From BMS3Bbin11 sp048550195 (GTDB taxonomy: Bacteria > Pseudomonadota > Gammaproteobacteria > BMS3Bbin11): DNA of 64,000 bases. Both the position numbers and the translations under genes were made by a program. The notes beneath the pieces are model-generated. The model had not been told where the DNA came from, did no database searches, and was given only the letters and a program-made list of their open reading frames with translations. Where the stretch lies: positions 1 through 64,000 of the forward strand of contig JBLYYR010000111.1 of NCBI GenBank assembly GCA_048550195.1. Reading direction: 5' to 3'. Within the stretch, counting starts at the first letter, position 1. Each line of letters begins with the position of its first letter. Shown piece after piece: positions 1 to 6,585 of this stretch.

Positions 1-1
1 C

Positions 2-199
2 GTGAGTATTGTTAGACCTAAAGATCCTCGTTCGATTAAACGAATCGATGGCTTAAGCGTGGCCTATAAAACCTGTGGTCGAATAATTCTTGATGCCACT
101 TGTGATGAAGCCTTGGTAAGGAGCGAGATCAGCCGGATCTGCAGTAGTTTCATTGATCAAGACATTACTAAATTTGAGATCACCCACTATGCCTGCTGA
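2..199 (+). CDS. Small prophage protein of unknown function, possibly cut by the window edge
   Basis: An open frame of 65 codons starting with GTG at position 2; the true start may lie upstream of the window. The product has no signal peptide or membrane segment and I recognise no domain. Its end overlaps the likely start of the gemA-like gene at 189 by 11 bases, which suggests translational coupling within the middle-gene operon of the Mu-like prophage. Position just before gemA agrees with small uncharacterised proteins found there in other Mu-like phages. Function is unknown. Confidence 0.5.
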   Translation: MSIVRPKDPRSIKRIDGLSVAYKTCGRIILDATCDEALVRSEISRICSSFIDQDITKFEITHYAC

Positions 200-638
200 C
201 GGACGTCAACGGTTATACAAACTACTGGCTGTTGGTAAACGCCAGCTCCATTGGGATGAGGATTTCTATCGATCCATCCTGTATAGCCACGGTGCCAAGC
301 AGGATGATGACGGCAAGTTCTCAGCCAAGATGATGAACATCGTGCAGCTAGAGGCCGTCTTGTATCACATGCGCCAGTGTGGCTTTGTACCACGCCGTAA
401 TAACAAACCGAAGAAGATCAGCGAATGGCGCAAGCCCATGATCGCTAAGCTAAACGCAATGTGGATCGCCCTGGCGGATGCCGGTGTAGTGCATAACCGT
501 AGCGAGGCAGCACTAACGAAGTTTTGTTACCAGCACACAAAAACAGCAAAACTTGGCTGGGCAAAAAAAGAAGGCCTGATCAGATCCATCGAGATGCTGA
601 AAAGCATGGCCGCACGTGAACATGTGAGCTTAAAATAA
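189..638 (+). CDS. GemA-like (Mu gp16, DUF1018) regulatory protein
   Basis: The product of about 149 residues matches my memory of the phage Mu gp16/GemA family. It has an N-terminal basic stretch reading QRLYKLLAVGKRQLHWDEDF, and a C-terminal part rich in Lys and Trp (TAKLGWAKKEGLIRSIEMLK). In Mu, GemA is an early or middle protein reported to affect host gene expression and DNA topology; its exact role is poorly defined. The frame is open from 153, but the ATG at 189 gives the usual family N-terminus (MPADGRQRL). The stop TAA at 636-638 overlaps the ATG of the next gene at 638, so the two are translationally coupled. Confidence 0.85.
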   Translation: MPADGRQRLYKLLAVGKRQLHWDEDFYRSILYSHGAKQDDDGKFSAKMMNIVQLEAVLYHMRQCGFVPRRNNKPKKISEWRKPMIAKLNAMWIALADAGVVHNRSEAALTKFCYQHTKTAKLGWAKKEGLIRSIEMLKSMAAREHVSLK

Positions 639-1012
639 TGGAACCTGTCAGCAACACACAATACGTTAAATCCGATATCGCCAGGGAACTGATCGAGCTA
701 ATCGGCTGGGCTGATACCACCATCGTACTTACCCAACTCGGTGGAGGAAAATGTTATTTCAAATGTAAAGAGTTTCCGCCTTTTCTTTCATTCCTGGTTG
801 ATAGATATGGTCTACCCCGACACAGCGCCATCAAGTTATGGAAGCACTACAGAGGGGATTCAATTGACTTTCCCCTGGTAGAAAAGCTTTTCATCGTCGA
901 ACGTAACACAGCCATGCGGCAGGACTATAATGCTGGTGGAATAGGCATTGCCGAGATAGCGAAAAAATACGGCGTAGTCTGGCGGCATGCTTATCGGATT
1001 GTTTGTGAGTGA
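638..1012 (+). CDS. Mor-family transcription activator (Mu gp17-like)
   Basis: A 124-residue protein whose C-terminal third reads as a helix-turn-helix (about residues 92-122: MRQDYNAGG, IAEIAKKYGVV, YRIV), as in the Mor/C activator family. In Mu, Mor turns on middle transcription by binding as a dimer and recruiting RNA polymerase. The N-terminal half, with IARELIELIG and GLPRHSAIKLW, fits the Mor dimerisation region. It directly follows the gemA-like gene, as in Mu. The stop TGA overlaps the ATG of the next gene in a TGATG arrangement at 1010-1014. Target promoters were not identified. Confidence 0.85.
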   Translation: MEPVSNTQYVKSDIARELIELIGWADTTIVLTQLGGGKCYFKCKEFPPFLSFLVDRYGLPRHSAIKLWKHYRGDSIDFPLVEKLFIVERNTAMRQDYNAGGIGIAEIAKKYGVVWRHAYRIVCE

Positions 1013-1299
1013 TGGAAGACATGAATGAAGAAGAAATTCTAGAAGCAGCAATAAAGCGCTGGGGTGTAGAAGCCCAATGTATGATGGCAATAGAAGAGGC
1101 CAGCGAATTAATACAGGCTCTCACCCATGATTGGCGAGGGCGTGAAGCCAATGTAATCGAAGAGATCGCTGATATGTCGATTATGCTGGATCAACTAAAA
1201 AGAATGTATGGTGAAAAGTCTGTTGCCGAAGTTCGAGCACAGAAGATTGCTAGGCTGCAAAGTAGATTACTTAATGCAGATCGTGAAATTATATGTTAA
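1012..1299 (+). CDS. MazG-like nucleotide pyrophosphohydrolase
   Basis: A 95-residue all-alpha protein with the metal-binding pattern of MazG/dUTPase-like enzymes: EEASE at about residues 25-29 and EEIAD some 20 residues later, followed by a hydrophobic helix (MSIMLDQLKRMYG). The family hydrolyses nucleoside triphosphates to monophosphates and pyrophosphate. Phage members may rebalance nucleotide pools or lower alarmone-related signals. The ATG at 1012 overlaps the stop of the Mor-like gene; a GTG at 1009 is also in frame. Substrate cannot be told from sequence. Confidence is high for the fold and low for the role. Confidence 0.8.
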   Translation: MEDMNEEEILEAAIKRWGVEAQCMMAIEEASELIQALTHDWRGREANVIEEIADMSIMLDQLKRMYGEKSVAEVRAQKIARLQSRLLNADREIIC

Positions 1300-1302
1300 C
1301 CG

Positions 1303-1515
1303 ATGACAACTATGAACTATGTTGAACTAGAAAACTGGGCAGAACGTGTTATGCAGGAACTGCAGGACTTCTGTGATGAAGCACAGGTAGCAGATGGCAA
1401 TCCATATGGTGAAAACTGCCTGCCTGGTACACGTGCTCTGATGGAAGAGTTTGAACGAATCAAAAAATTATATCCTTTCTTGGAAAGTTATGCTTTAACT
1501 GATGAAGCCCACTAA
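1303..1515 (+). CDS. Small acidic prophage protein of unknown function
   Basis: A 70-codon frame beginning three bases after the MazG-like gene, with ATG at 1303 and a second ATG at 1312. No strong ribosome binding site is visible, so translation may depend on coupling. The product is acidic and helical by composition (ENWAERVMQELQDFCDEAQ) with no membrane segment. Its last 21 bases overlap the end of the convergent minus-strand membrane protein gene. I do not recognise a family. It is most likely the last gene of the rightward middle operon. Confidence 0.55.
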   Translation: MTTMNYVELENWAERVMQELQDFCDEAQVADGNPYGENCLPGTRALMEEFERIKKLYPFLESYALTDEAH

Positions 1516-1896
1516 TTTTACAGCGTGCTTTACTAGAAGAACATAACCAATTAAAAGAAAAATTAACTTGCCCCAAAAAAACACTAATGATGGCCAGTTT
1601 ATTTTCTCGGAGGCAGAAAACTCGCCGGTGTAATTTACCCCTAATTCCTTTTCCTTAAACCTATGATACAACCCCCATGCTGCAGATGCGTAGCTATATT
1701 GCATTAGATCAAATAATAGCGAAAGTAATAGTAATAATGTGGGTAATAACAGAGCATCTGGTAGGCTAAAAACCCCTGATACTTCATTTTTAAATATCCA
1801 TATTATTGCGATACCAGCAAAAGAAGCTTGCCTTGAGATTGTGCTGGCATTACCAGAATATACATAATATGCATCCCTTGCATCAGATAGCTTCAT
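1495..1896 (-). CDS. Small integral membrane protein of a minus-strand prophage insert
   Basis: A 133-residue protein with at least two strong membrane segments (about residues 45-70 and 101-130) and a shorter hydrophobic stretch near residues 25-34. Between them is a charged cytoplasmic or periplasmic loop (YHRFKEKELGVNYTGEF). The N-terminus KLSDARDAYYVYSG precedes the first hydrophobic segment. A good ribosome binding site (GAAAGAG) lies in the end of the upstream 52-codon gene, whose stop is two bases before this ATG. It opposes the flanking phage genes, as expected of a moron expressed in the lysogen. From memory similar proteins occur widely beside a short upstream partner, but no function is known to me. 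Confidence 0.7.
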   Translation of the reverse strand: MKLSDARDAYYVYSGNASTISRQASFAGIAIIWIFKNEVSGVFSLPDALLLPTLLLLLSLLFDLMQYSYASAAWGLYHRFKEKELGVNYTGEFSASEKINWPSLVFFWGKLIFLLIGYVLLVKHAVKLVGFIS

Positions 1897-1898
1897 AA

Positions 1899-2057
1899 TT
1901 ACTCTTTCTCTTTACGGGGGCCTTTAGGTCCTGTGCTATTGGTTTCGCTGTGCTCACTCAAGCGATCCCCCGTATATGGCGGAGGACACGGCCTATTAGT
2001 TTTTTCTACTTTTTGGTCAGTTTTTTGATCGTTAGTATCTTTCTTTTTTTCGGTCAT
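1899..2057 (-). CDS. Small hydrophilic protein paired with the membrane protein (52 codons)
   Basis: On the minus strand ATG at 2057-2055 opens 52 codons ending in TAA at 1901-1899. A strong ribosome binding site (GGGAGA) sits eight bases before the start. The product begins MTEKKKDTNDQKTDQK, has a short Pro run (CPPPYTGDRLSEH) and ends in a basic-acidic tail (PKGPRKEKE). It is highly charged, lacks hydrophobic segments and is probably disordered. The stop is two bases before the ATG of the 133-residue membrane protein, and that gene's ribosome binding site lies within its last codons, so the two form a coupled pair. A plus-strand frame across the same bases is judged a shadow. Confidence 0.65.
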   Translation of the reverse strand: MTEKKKDTNDQKTDQKVEKTNRPCPPPYTGDRLSEHSETNSTGPKGPRKEKE

Positions 2058-2160
2058 TTATTTTCTCCCAATATTTTACGTATAACTAAAAGTCTCACAT
2101 GGCTAATATATGACACGTTTCCCCTAATTAATACCCCTCTTGTGCAGGACAATCCAGTGC

Positions 2161-2610
2161 ATGAGTATCCGCCTATCCAGAAACTTTATTTTATCTGAGT
2201 TCACCACCAGTCAGATTGCTGCTCGCCGGGGTATTGATAATAGCCCCGGCCGAGAGGTTATTGATAATCTGCATAACTTAGCCATAGATCTGGAAGTTGT
2301 TCGTGAACAGGTGCTTGGTGGCAGTCCAGTCATCATCTCTTCTGGCTATCGATCACCAAAATTGAATGTTGCCGCTGATGGATCAAATAAATCTGATCAC
2401 ACGCGTGGTTATGCAGCCGACTTTATATGCCCTTCATTTGGTACACCCAGAGATGTGTTCGAAGCTATCCGTCATTCGGGCATTGAATTTGATCAGCTAA
2501 TTTTTGAATTCGGTTATTGGGTTCATTTGTCATTTGCCCCACGCCTACGCCAACAGGTGCTCATTGCTTCATTTGAAAATAACGAAGCAGTGTACAGGTT
2601 CGCGGCATGA
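2161..2610 (+). CDS. Peptidase M15 family endolysin
   Basis: A 149-residue protein with the M15A zinc peptidase pattern: SGYRSPKLN, then SDHTRGYAADF (the H-x3-G-x-A-x-D arrangement with zinc-binding His and Asp), and near the C-terminus WVHLSF supplying the last His. Enzymes of this family cut cross-links or stem peptides in peptidoglycan and serve as phage endolysins. The frame is open from 2140, but ATG at 2161 gives the compact N-terminus MSIRLSRNFILSEF. No signal peptide is present, so export would depend on a holin. It heads a lysis group with the holin-like gene, whose start overlaps the end by ATGA. Confidence 0.85.
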   Translation: MSIRLSRNFILSEFTTSQIAARRGIDNSPGREVIDNLHNLAIDLEVVREQVLGGSPVIISSGYRSPKLNVAADGSNKSDHTRGYAADFICPSFGTPRDVFEAIRHSGIEFDQLIFEFGYWVHLSFAPRLRQQVLIASFENNEAVYRFAA

Positions 2611-2864
2611 AGACGGCCTTCACACATACCAAAGACGGCACCCCATCAGGAACAAAAGCTGCCTTTTCATTTATATCATTCGTGATTGCCTTTCGCCTCT
2701 TACTGGGTGGTGTTGATTTTTTCGGTACGGGTGTTGTGTTCCCTGAGCTGGATCTAGGTGGTGCGGCCATGCTGATTGCTGCTTTTGGTGGGGTGTATGC
2801 CGGCCGTCGATATACCGAATCACGAAGGAATAAAACGTCTTCATCAATGGATGGATACAAATGA
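2607..2864 (+). CDS. Holin-like small membrane protein
   Basis: An 85-residue protein with two predicted membrane segments, about residues 18-34 (KAAFSFISFVIAFRLLLGG) and 49-66 (LGGAAMLIAAFGGVYAG), and a charged C-terminus. Its ATG at 2607 overlaps the stop of the endolysin. Size, topology and place next to the endolysin and spanin genes suggest a holin or antiholin, which would let the endolysin reach the cell wall. I cannot assign it to a named holin family from sequence alone, and another small phage membrane protein is possible. Confidence 0.6.
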   Translation: MKTAFTHTKDGTPSGTKAAFSFISFVIAFRLLLGGVDFFGTGVVFPELDLGGAAMLIAAFGGVYAGRRYTESRRNKTSSSMDGYK

Positions 2865-2885
2865 TTCAACCTGGAGGTTCTCGTA

Positions 2886-3314
2886 ATGCGTATTAGTTTA
2901 TTAATAATTCTCGCGCTTGTATTAAGCGGCTGTGGTGCCGGTAGTTATAAATCCATGTACTCCCAATACATTTCCAGTTGTTCAATGGAACAAAATCAGA
3001 ATCTAATTGAAGTTCCAACTGCGGACAATAAAACACTAAAGATTAGCCAGGGCTGTGCGCTTACTGCACCCGTTGACTCTGATGCCAAATGGGTTGCACT
3101 AGGTGGTGCCCTTGGTGTGGCTCTAGTCAGAGGTACCGTACAGATTAAAACTTCTCACGACAATCGCGACATCATGACCGAAGCTTTTCGCCAGGCAGGG
3201 CCTGATATTGGAGGTGATGGCGTGATAGGTGGGCGTGATGCCGACATGACTGATCAAACTGCTGAGCCCTTTATTGTCGAATCCCCTATCCCTCCTCCTG
3301 TAGTGGTTCCGTAA
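2886..3314 (+). CDS. Prophage lipoprotein of unknown function
   Basis: A 142-residue protein with a short basic N-terminus, a hydrophobic stretch and a lipobox LVLSGC with Cys at about residue 16, so it should be lipidated and inserted in an inner or outer membrane. A central hydrophobic Gly/Ala segment (WVALGGALGVALVRG) and a Pro-rich C-terminus (PIPPPVVVP) follow. It has a good ribosome binding site (GGAGG) upstream of ATG 2886. It lies between the holin-like gene and the spanin pair. A role in lysis or superinfection exclusion is possible, but nothing in the sequence decides this. Confidence 0.65.
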   Translation: MRISLLIILALVLSGCGAGSYKSMYSQYISSCSMEQNQNLIEVPTADNKTLKISQGCALTAPVDSDAKWVALGGALGVALVRGTVQIKTSHDNRDIMTEAFRQAGPDIGGDGVIGGRDADMTDQTAEPFIVESPIPPPVVVP

Positions 3315-3324
3315 GGGGGTCTCT

Positions 3325-3651
3325 GTGTGGATCAAATTTATAGTTCCATTTTTAAAGCCGGTAGGAAAATTTCTCCGGCCACTTCTCAAGTACTTGTTGA
3401 TTTTTATGGCAGGTGCGGTGGCATTTTGGATACTGCACCGATATTCAGTGCTAACTGTTTTTGAAGAGTCGCTGGGTCTGAGGAATGAACAGGCAAAAGT
3501 TCTATATGAGGTAAATGAAGATGATCGGATCCAACAGCAGAAAAACCAGAGCCGTCGGAAAGGCGCTGAGAAAACAGCCAGGCAGCAACAAGATATTGAT
3601 GGTCGTGCCCCTGCTGCTATTCGCGATTACCTTAACGAGCTGCTCCCATAA
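3325..3651 (+). CDS. Rz-like inner-membrane spanin
   Basis: A 108-residue protein starting at GTG 3325, with one membrane segment at about residues 24-40 (LLIFMAGAVAFWILHRY), followed by a long charged helix rich in Glu, Lys, Arg and Gln likely to form a coiled coil. This is the layout of the i-spanin Rz, which links the inner membrane to an outer-membrane partner and causes outer-membrane disruption late in lysis. The gene for a small lipoprotein (3515-3766) begins inside it in another frame, the embedded Rz/Rz1 arrangement. Sequence identity to known Rz is not claimed; the call rests on topology and context. Confidence 0.65.
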   Translation: MWIKFIVPFLKPVGKFLRPLLKYLLIFMAGAVAFWILHRYSVLTVFEESLGLRNEQAKVLYEVNEDDRIQQQKNQSRRKGAEKTARQQQDIDGRAPAAIRDYLNELLP

Positions 3652-3766
3652 CAAACTGCAACGCTGTGATGCGGTTCCACCGTGGCTGACCAATATACCG
3701 GATATGCCATCAGCAAATCTCTCTGAGACTGAAACCAACCAGGATGTCATTGGCGTGATTGGTTAG
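3515..3766 (+). CDS. Rz1-like outer-membrane spanin lipoprotein, overlapping gene
   Basis: An 83-codon frame beginning inside the Rz-like gene (137-base overlap) and running on beyond its stop. After a basic N-terminus it has a hydrophobic segment and a lipobox ending ITLTSC at about residue 43, followed by a short Pro-containing tail. This matches Rz1, the small outer-membrane lipoprotein partner of Rz. A GAGG motif precedes the ATG at 3515, so that start is favoured. A later ATG at 3599 would give a classical short signal sequence. Confidence 0.65.
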   Translation: MKMIGSNSRKTRAVGKALRKQPGSNKILMVVPLLLFAITLTSCSHNKLQRCDAVPPWLTNIPDMPSANLSETETNQDVIGVIG

Positions 3767-3834
3767 CTGGATTAAGATGATGTTTTACTCCGACGCAGGA
3801 TGAAAATAATTAAAAACCATCAGGAGCCGTGCCG

Positions 3835-4266
3835 ATGAAAGTTGAAATTGTAAATGGTGATAAATGGTATCACCGAAGCAGGTATAGATTATTAGAGGAT
3901 GTGATTATTGCAGGTAAAACTGTTCCCTCTGGTTTTATTGCAGATGGCGCATCGGTCCCTGGCTTTCAGTTGATTATTCTTCTCTGGTTACCTTTTTGGT
4001 TTATAGATATCCCTGGGCATTACCTGATTCTTCTGGCCGGTATATTCATTGTTTCTTATTTCCCGGCGATTGGTCGTTATGCTAAGGCGACTTTCTTGCA
4101 CGATTTCATTCTATCAATTAACCCAGACAGGGCAGAGGCAGATAGAGATTTCAGACACGGCCTGAAAGATTTAGGCGTAATCCGGTGGCAGCGTAAAGCG
4201 ATGTATTACGCTGTACGTTCATACTCACTTATATTGGAGGCATGGTCATGGAACAGGATGAAGTAG
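3835..4266 (+). CDS. DUF1353 family prophage protein
   Basis: A 143-residue protein with the DUF1353 signature features: YRLLEDVIIAGKTVPSGF, then ADGASVPGF, a hydrophobic middle, and ATFLHDFIL followed by a C-terminal helix (KAMYYAVRSYS). The family is common in tailed phages near lysis and packaging genes; its function is not known. The AGGAG at 3822-3826 sits eight bases from the ATG at 3835 but only two from the GTG at 3829, so ATG 3835 is preferred. A strongly hydrophobic stretch (LIILLWLPFWFIDIPG and onward) suggests membrane association. Its end overlaps the start of the next gene. Confidence 0.75.
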   Translation: MKVEIVNGDKWYHRSRYRLLEDVIIAGKTVPSGFIADGASVPGFQLIILLWLPFWFIDIPGHYLILLAGIFIVSYFPAIGRYAKATFLHDFILSINPDRAEADRDFRHGLKDLGVIRWQRKAMYYAVRSYSLILEAWSWNRMK

Positions 4267-4466
4267 CATACATGCTAGGCGAAATCAGAGGCGACCTCAA
4301 AAATTTAAATAATCAAGTGGGTCTCCAGGGTAAAAAGCTGCACTCTATAGATAAACGATTACGTTCTGCAGAGATTAGTGCCGCAGGAACCGGTGCGATT
4401 GTAGGCGCGGTGGTTGCAATTGGTACCTCTCTTATTGCAGCCACATTTAAGTCCAAGGGGATCTAA
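4248..4466 (+). CDS. Small coiled-coil membrane protein (XhlA-like layout)
   Basis: A 72-residue protein with an N-terminal helix likely to coil (EIRGDLKNLNNQVGLQGKKLHSIDKRL would span about residues 10-38, read in parts) and one C-terminal membrane segment (about 48-66, Ala/Gly/Ile rich). GGAGG at 4236-4240 lies seven bases from ATG 4248 but one base from ATG 4242, so 4248 is chosen. This layout resembles XhlA-type holin accessory proteins and the small membrane proteins found ahead of the terminase in Mu-like phages. The stop overlaps the start of the DUF1804 gene. Confidence 0.55.
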   Translation: MEQDEVAYMLGEIRGDLKNLNNQVGLQGKKLHSIDKRLRSAEISAAGTGAIVGAVVAIGTSLIAATFKSKGI

Positions 4467-4969
4467 TGTCATACCCATCAGAAACCAGGGATAATGTTCG
4501 CGCATCCTATGTTTATGAGAGGATGCCATTAGCCGCTGCGGCAGAAAAACATAATATCCCATTCAACACTGTTCGTACCTGGAAGAAAAAATCTAAGGAA
4601 GCCGGTGATGATTGGGATCGTGCCCGTAACGCTTCACGTATGGCTGCTGGTGGCCTGGGTGATGTCACTATGCTGGTTATGGAAGATTTTGTATTGCTCT
4701 TTCAGTCAACCATCGATGATCTTAAAAAAGACAAGAATACACCCCCTGCTCAAAAAGCAGAGATTCTATCCAGGCTAAGTGATGCCTACTCCAAGACCAT
4801 CAAAGCCGCTGGTTTATCGGACAGTAAAATGGCTGAGTTATCCATTGCCATGAAAGTACTTGAAGAAATGGGCACTTTCATACGTGATAGATTTCCGCAA
4901 CATCTTGATACTTTTGTTGAGATACTTGAACCGTTCGGTACGCGTGTATCGGAGGTTTTTAGCGGGTGA
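4466..4969 (+). CDS. DUF1804 protein, Mu gp27-like terminase small subunit
   Basis: A 167-residue protein with an N-terminal helix-turn-helix (about residues 8-42: ASYVYERMPLAAAAEKHNI, TVRTWKKKSKE) and a helical C-terminal part, as in DUF1804/Mu gp27. This protein is taken to be the small terminase subunit that recognises phage DNA for packaging. It is immediately followed, with a 4-base overlap at 4966-4969, by the large terminase gene, which supports the assignment. ATG 4466 overlaps the stop of the previous gene, so the genes are tightly coupled. Confidence 0.85.
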   Translation: MSYPSETRDNVRASYVYERMPLAAAAEKHNIPFNTVRTWKKKSKEAGDDWDRARNASRMAAGGLGDVTMLVMEDFVLLFQSTIDDLKKDKNTPPAQKAEILSRLSDAYSKTIKAAGLSDSKMAELSIAMKVLEEMGTFIRDRFPQHLDTFVEILEPFGTRVSEVFSG

Positions 4970-6585
4970 AAATTTCCCGTGTTGAATTCCTGAAACAACT
5001 CTCTGCGTTTGCTGCTGAACAGCGGCAGATGATAGAGGCTATGGTCTCAGGTTTTTCCACGGATCCTAAAGCTTCTGAAAAACGGCGAAAAAATGCCATC
5101 GCTGATTTCCACTTCTTTGCTACCACATATTTTCCGCATTACATAAAGAAAGAGGGTGGTGAATCTATATTCCATAAATTTGTTTATAAAGAGCTGCCCG
5201 CTCTGATTGATGAAGCGAAAGGTAACAAAGAGGCAATTGCTGCACCCCGTGGCGAGGCTAAGTCGACCATCATTACACAGGTGTTTTGTATTTGGTGTGT
5301 GGTGACAGGTCGTAAACGATACCCAGTGATCATTATGGATGCCTTTGAACAGGCAGCAGAGATGCTGGAAGCCATCAAAGTAGAACTTGAAGTTAACCCC
5401 CGGCTGATACAAGACTTCCCAACAGCGACCGGACAGGGGCGCGTGTGGCAGGCTGGCGTCATTGTTACGGCGAATGATTGCAAGGTTAAAGCAGCGGGAT
5501 CCGGTAAGCGTCTTCGTGGTATGCGACACGGCCCTTATAGGCCTGACTTGATTGTTCTTGATGATATTGAGAATGATGAAAATGTTCGTTCAAAAACCCA
5601 GCGCGATAAACTGGAATCCTGGTTAAAAAAGGCCGTCTTGAAATTGGGTCCCCCAGATGGGTCTATGGATCTAATTTATATAGGGACGATCCTACATTAC
5701 GACAGTGTGCTTAACCGCACAATGAAAAGCCCTACGTGGAAGGAGCACCTGTTTAAGGCCATCATTAAGTGGCCGAACAGAATGGATCTCTGGGAAAAGT
5801 GGGAAGAGGTATTAATCAATGAAAGCGAAGAAGCTGCTGACATATTTTATCAGCGCCGCAAACGCTTCATGGATGAAGGTGCGGTAGTCAGCTGGCCGGA
5901 CACACGGCCATTATTACTTCTGATGAAAATCCGTGCTGATGATCATAATGCCTTTGATTCAGAATACCAGAATGATCCGACCAGTGATGAGCATGCCCCG
6001 TTTAAACACCTGGTGTTCTGGGTGCATGAAAGTAATCGCTGGATATTTTATGGTGCCTGCGACCCTTCACTGGGCAAGAAAAATAAAAGCAGGGATCCAT
6101 CAGCTATTCTCGTTGGTGGTTTCGACCGAAAGAAAGGCATTCTTGATGTGGTTGAGGCCAATATTGCTCGCCGTGTGCCTGATCTAATAATTGAGAATAT
6201 TATTGAATATCAACGCCAGTATCAGTGCATGGTATGGGTTATTGAAGCAGTTCAGTTTCAGGAGTTTCTTTACACTGAACTGGTAAAGCGTAGTGCTGCA
6301 AAAGGAATCCCAGTACCGGCCCGCGCAGTGACACCTCATACGGATAAAGATCTCAGGATTGAGTCATTACAACCGCACACACACAATGGTTTGATTCGAC
6401 TACATCGCTCACAAACCACGCTTTTTGAACAACTTCGTCACTGGCCAGAAGCAGATCACGATGATGGTCCAGATTGTCTACACATGCTGTGGATGGCAGC
6501 AGTGATTGGTGCCGGAGGTATTCCTCTGTTTGGGAGTAGAAATACCAGCAAAACGAATATGAGAGGTTATGCCCATGCAGGATAA
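4966..6585 (+). CDS. Phage terminase large subunit (Mu gp28-like)
   Basis: A 539-residue packaging motor. The ATPase part has a Walker A-like loop APRGEAKST at about residues 91-99 and a Walker B LIVLDDIEND at about 195-204. The nuclease part has an RNase H-like start YGACDPSLGKKNKS near residue 362 and a late DDGPDCLHML that could supply metal ligands. Start is GTG at 4966, overlapping the small terminase stop. The protein would drive head-full packaging of transposed phage DNA together with the DUF1804 protein and the portal. Length and motifs look intact, so there is no sign of decay in this gene even though later head and tail genes are absent. Confidence 0.92.
   Translation: MKISRVEFLKQLSAFAAEQRQMIEAMVSGFSTDPKASEKRRKNAIADFHFFATTYFPHYIKKEGGESIFHKFVYKELPALIDEAKGNKEAIAAPRGEAKSTIITQVFCIWCVVTGRKRYPVIIMDAFEQAAEMLEAIKVELEVNPRLIQDFPTATGQGRVWQAGVIVTANDCKVKAAGSGKRLRGMRHGPYRPDLIVLDDIENDENVRSKTQRDKLESWLKKAVLKLGPPDGSMDLIYIGTILHYDSVLNRTMKSPTWKEHLFKAIIKWPNRMDLWEKWEEVLINESEEAADIFYQRRKRFMDEGAVVSWPDTRPLLLLMKIRADDHNAFDSEYQNDPTSDEHAPFKHLVFWVHESNRWIFYGACDPSLGKKNKSRDPSAILVGGFDRKKGILDVVEANIARRVPDLIIENIIEYQRQYQCMVWVIEAVQFQEFLYTELVKRSAAKGIPVPARAVTPHTDKDLRIESLQPHTHNGLIRLHRSQTTLFEQLRHWPEADHDDGPDCLHMLWMAAVIGAGGIPLFGSRNTSKTNMRGYAHAG

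Noticed and set aside
1950..2198. Plus-strand 82-codon frame with a hydrophobic N-terminal half
   Set aside because: It overlaps the minus-strand 52-codon gene, which has a strong ribosome binding site and coupling to the next gene; the plus frame has no such site and also runs into the endolysin start.
5047..5529. Minus-strand 160-codon frame opposite the large terminase
   Set aside because: It lies wholly inside the terminase gene, which has good motifs; the reverse frame has no ribosome binding site or recognisable domain.
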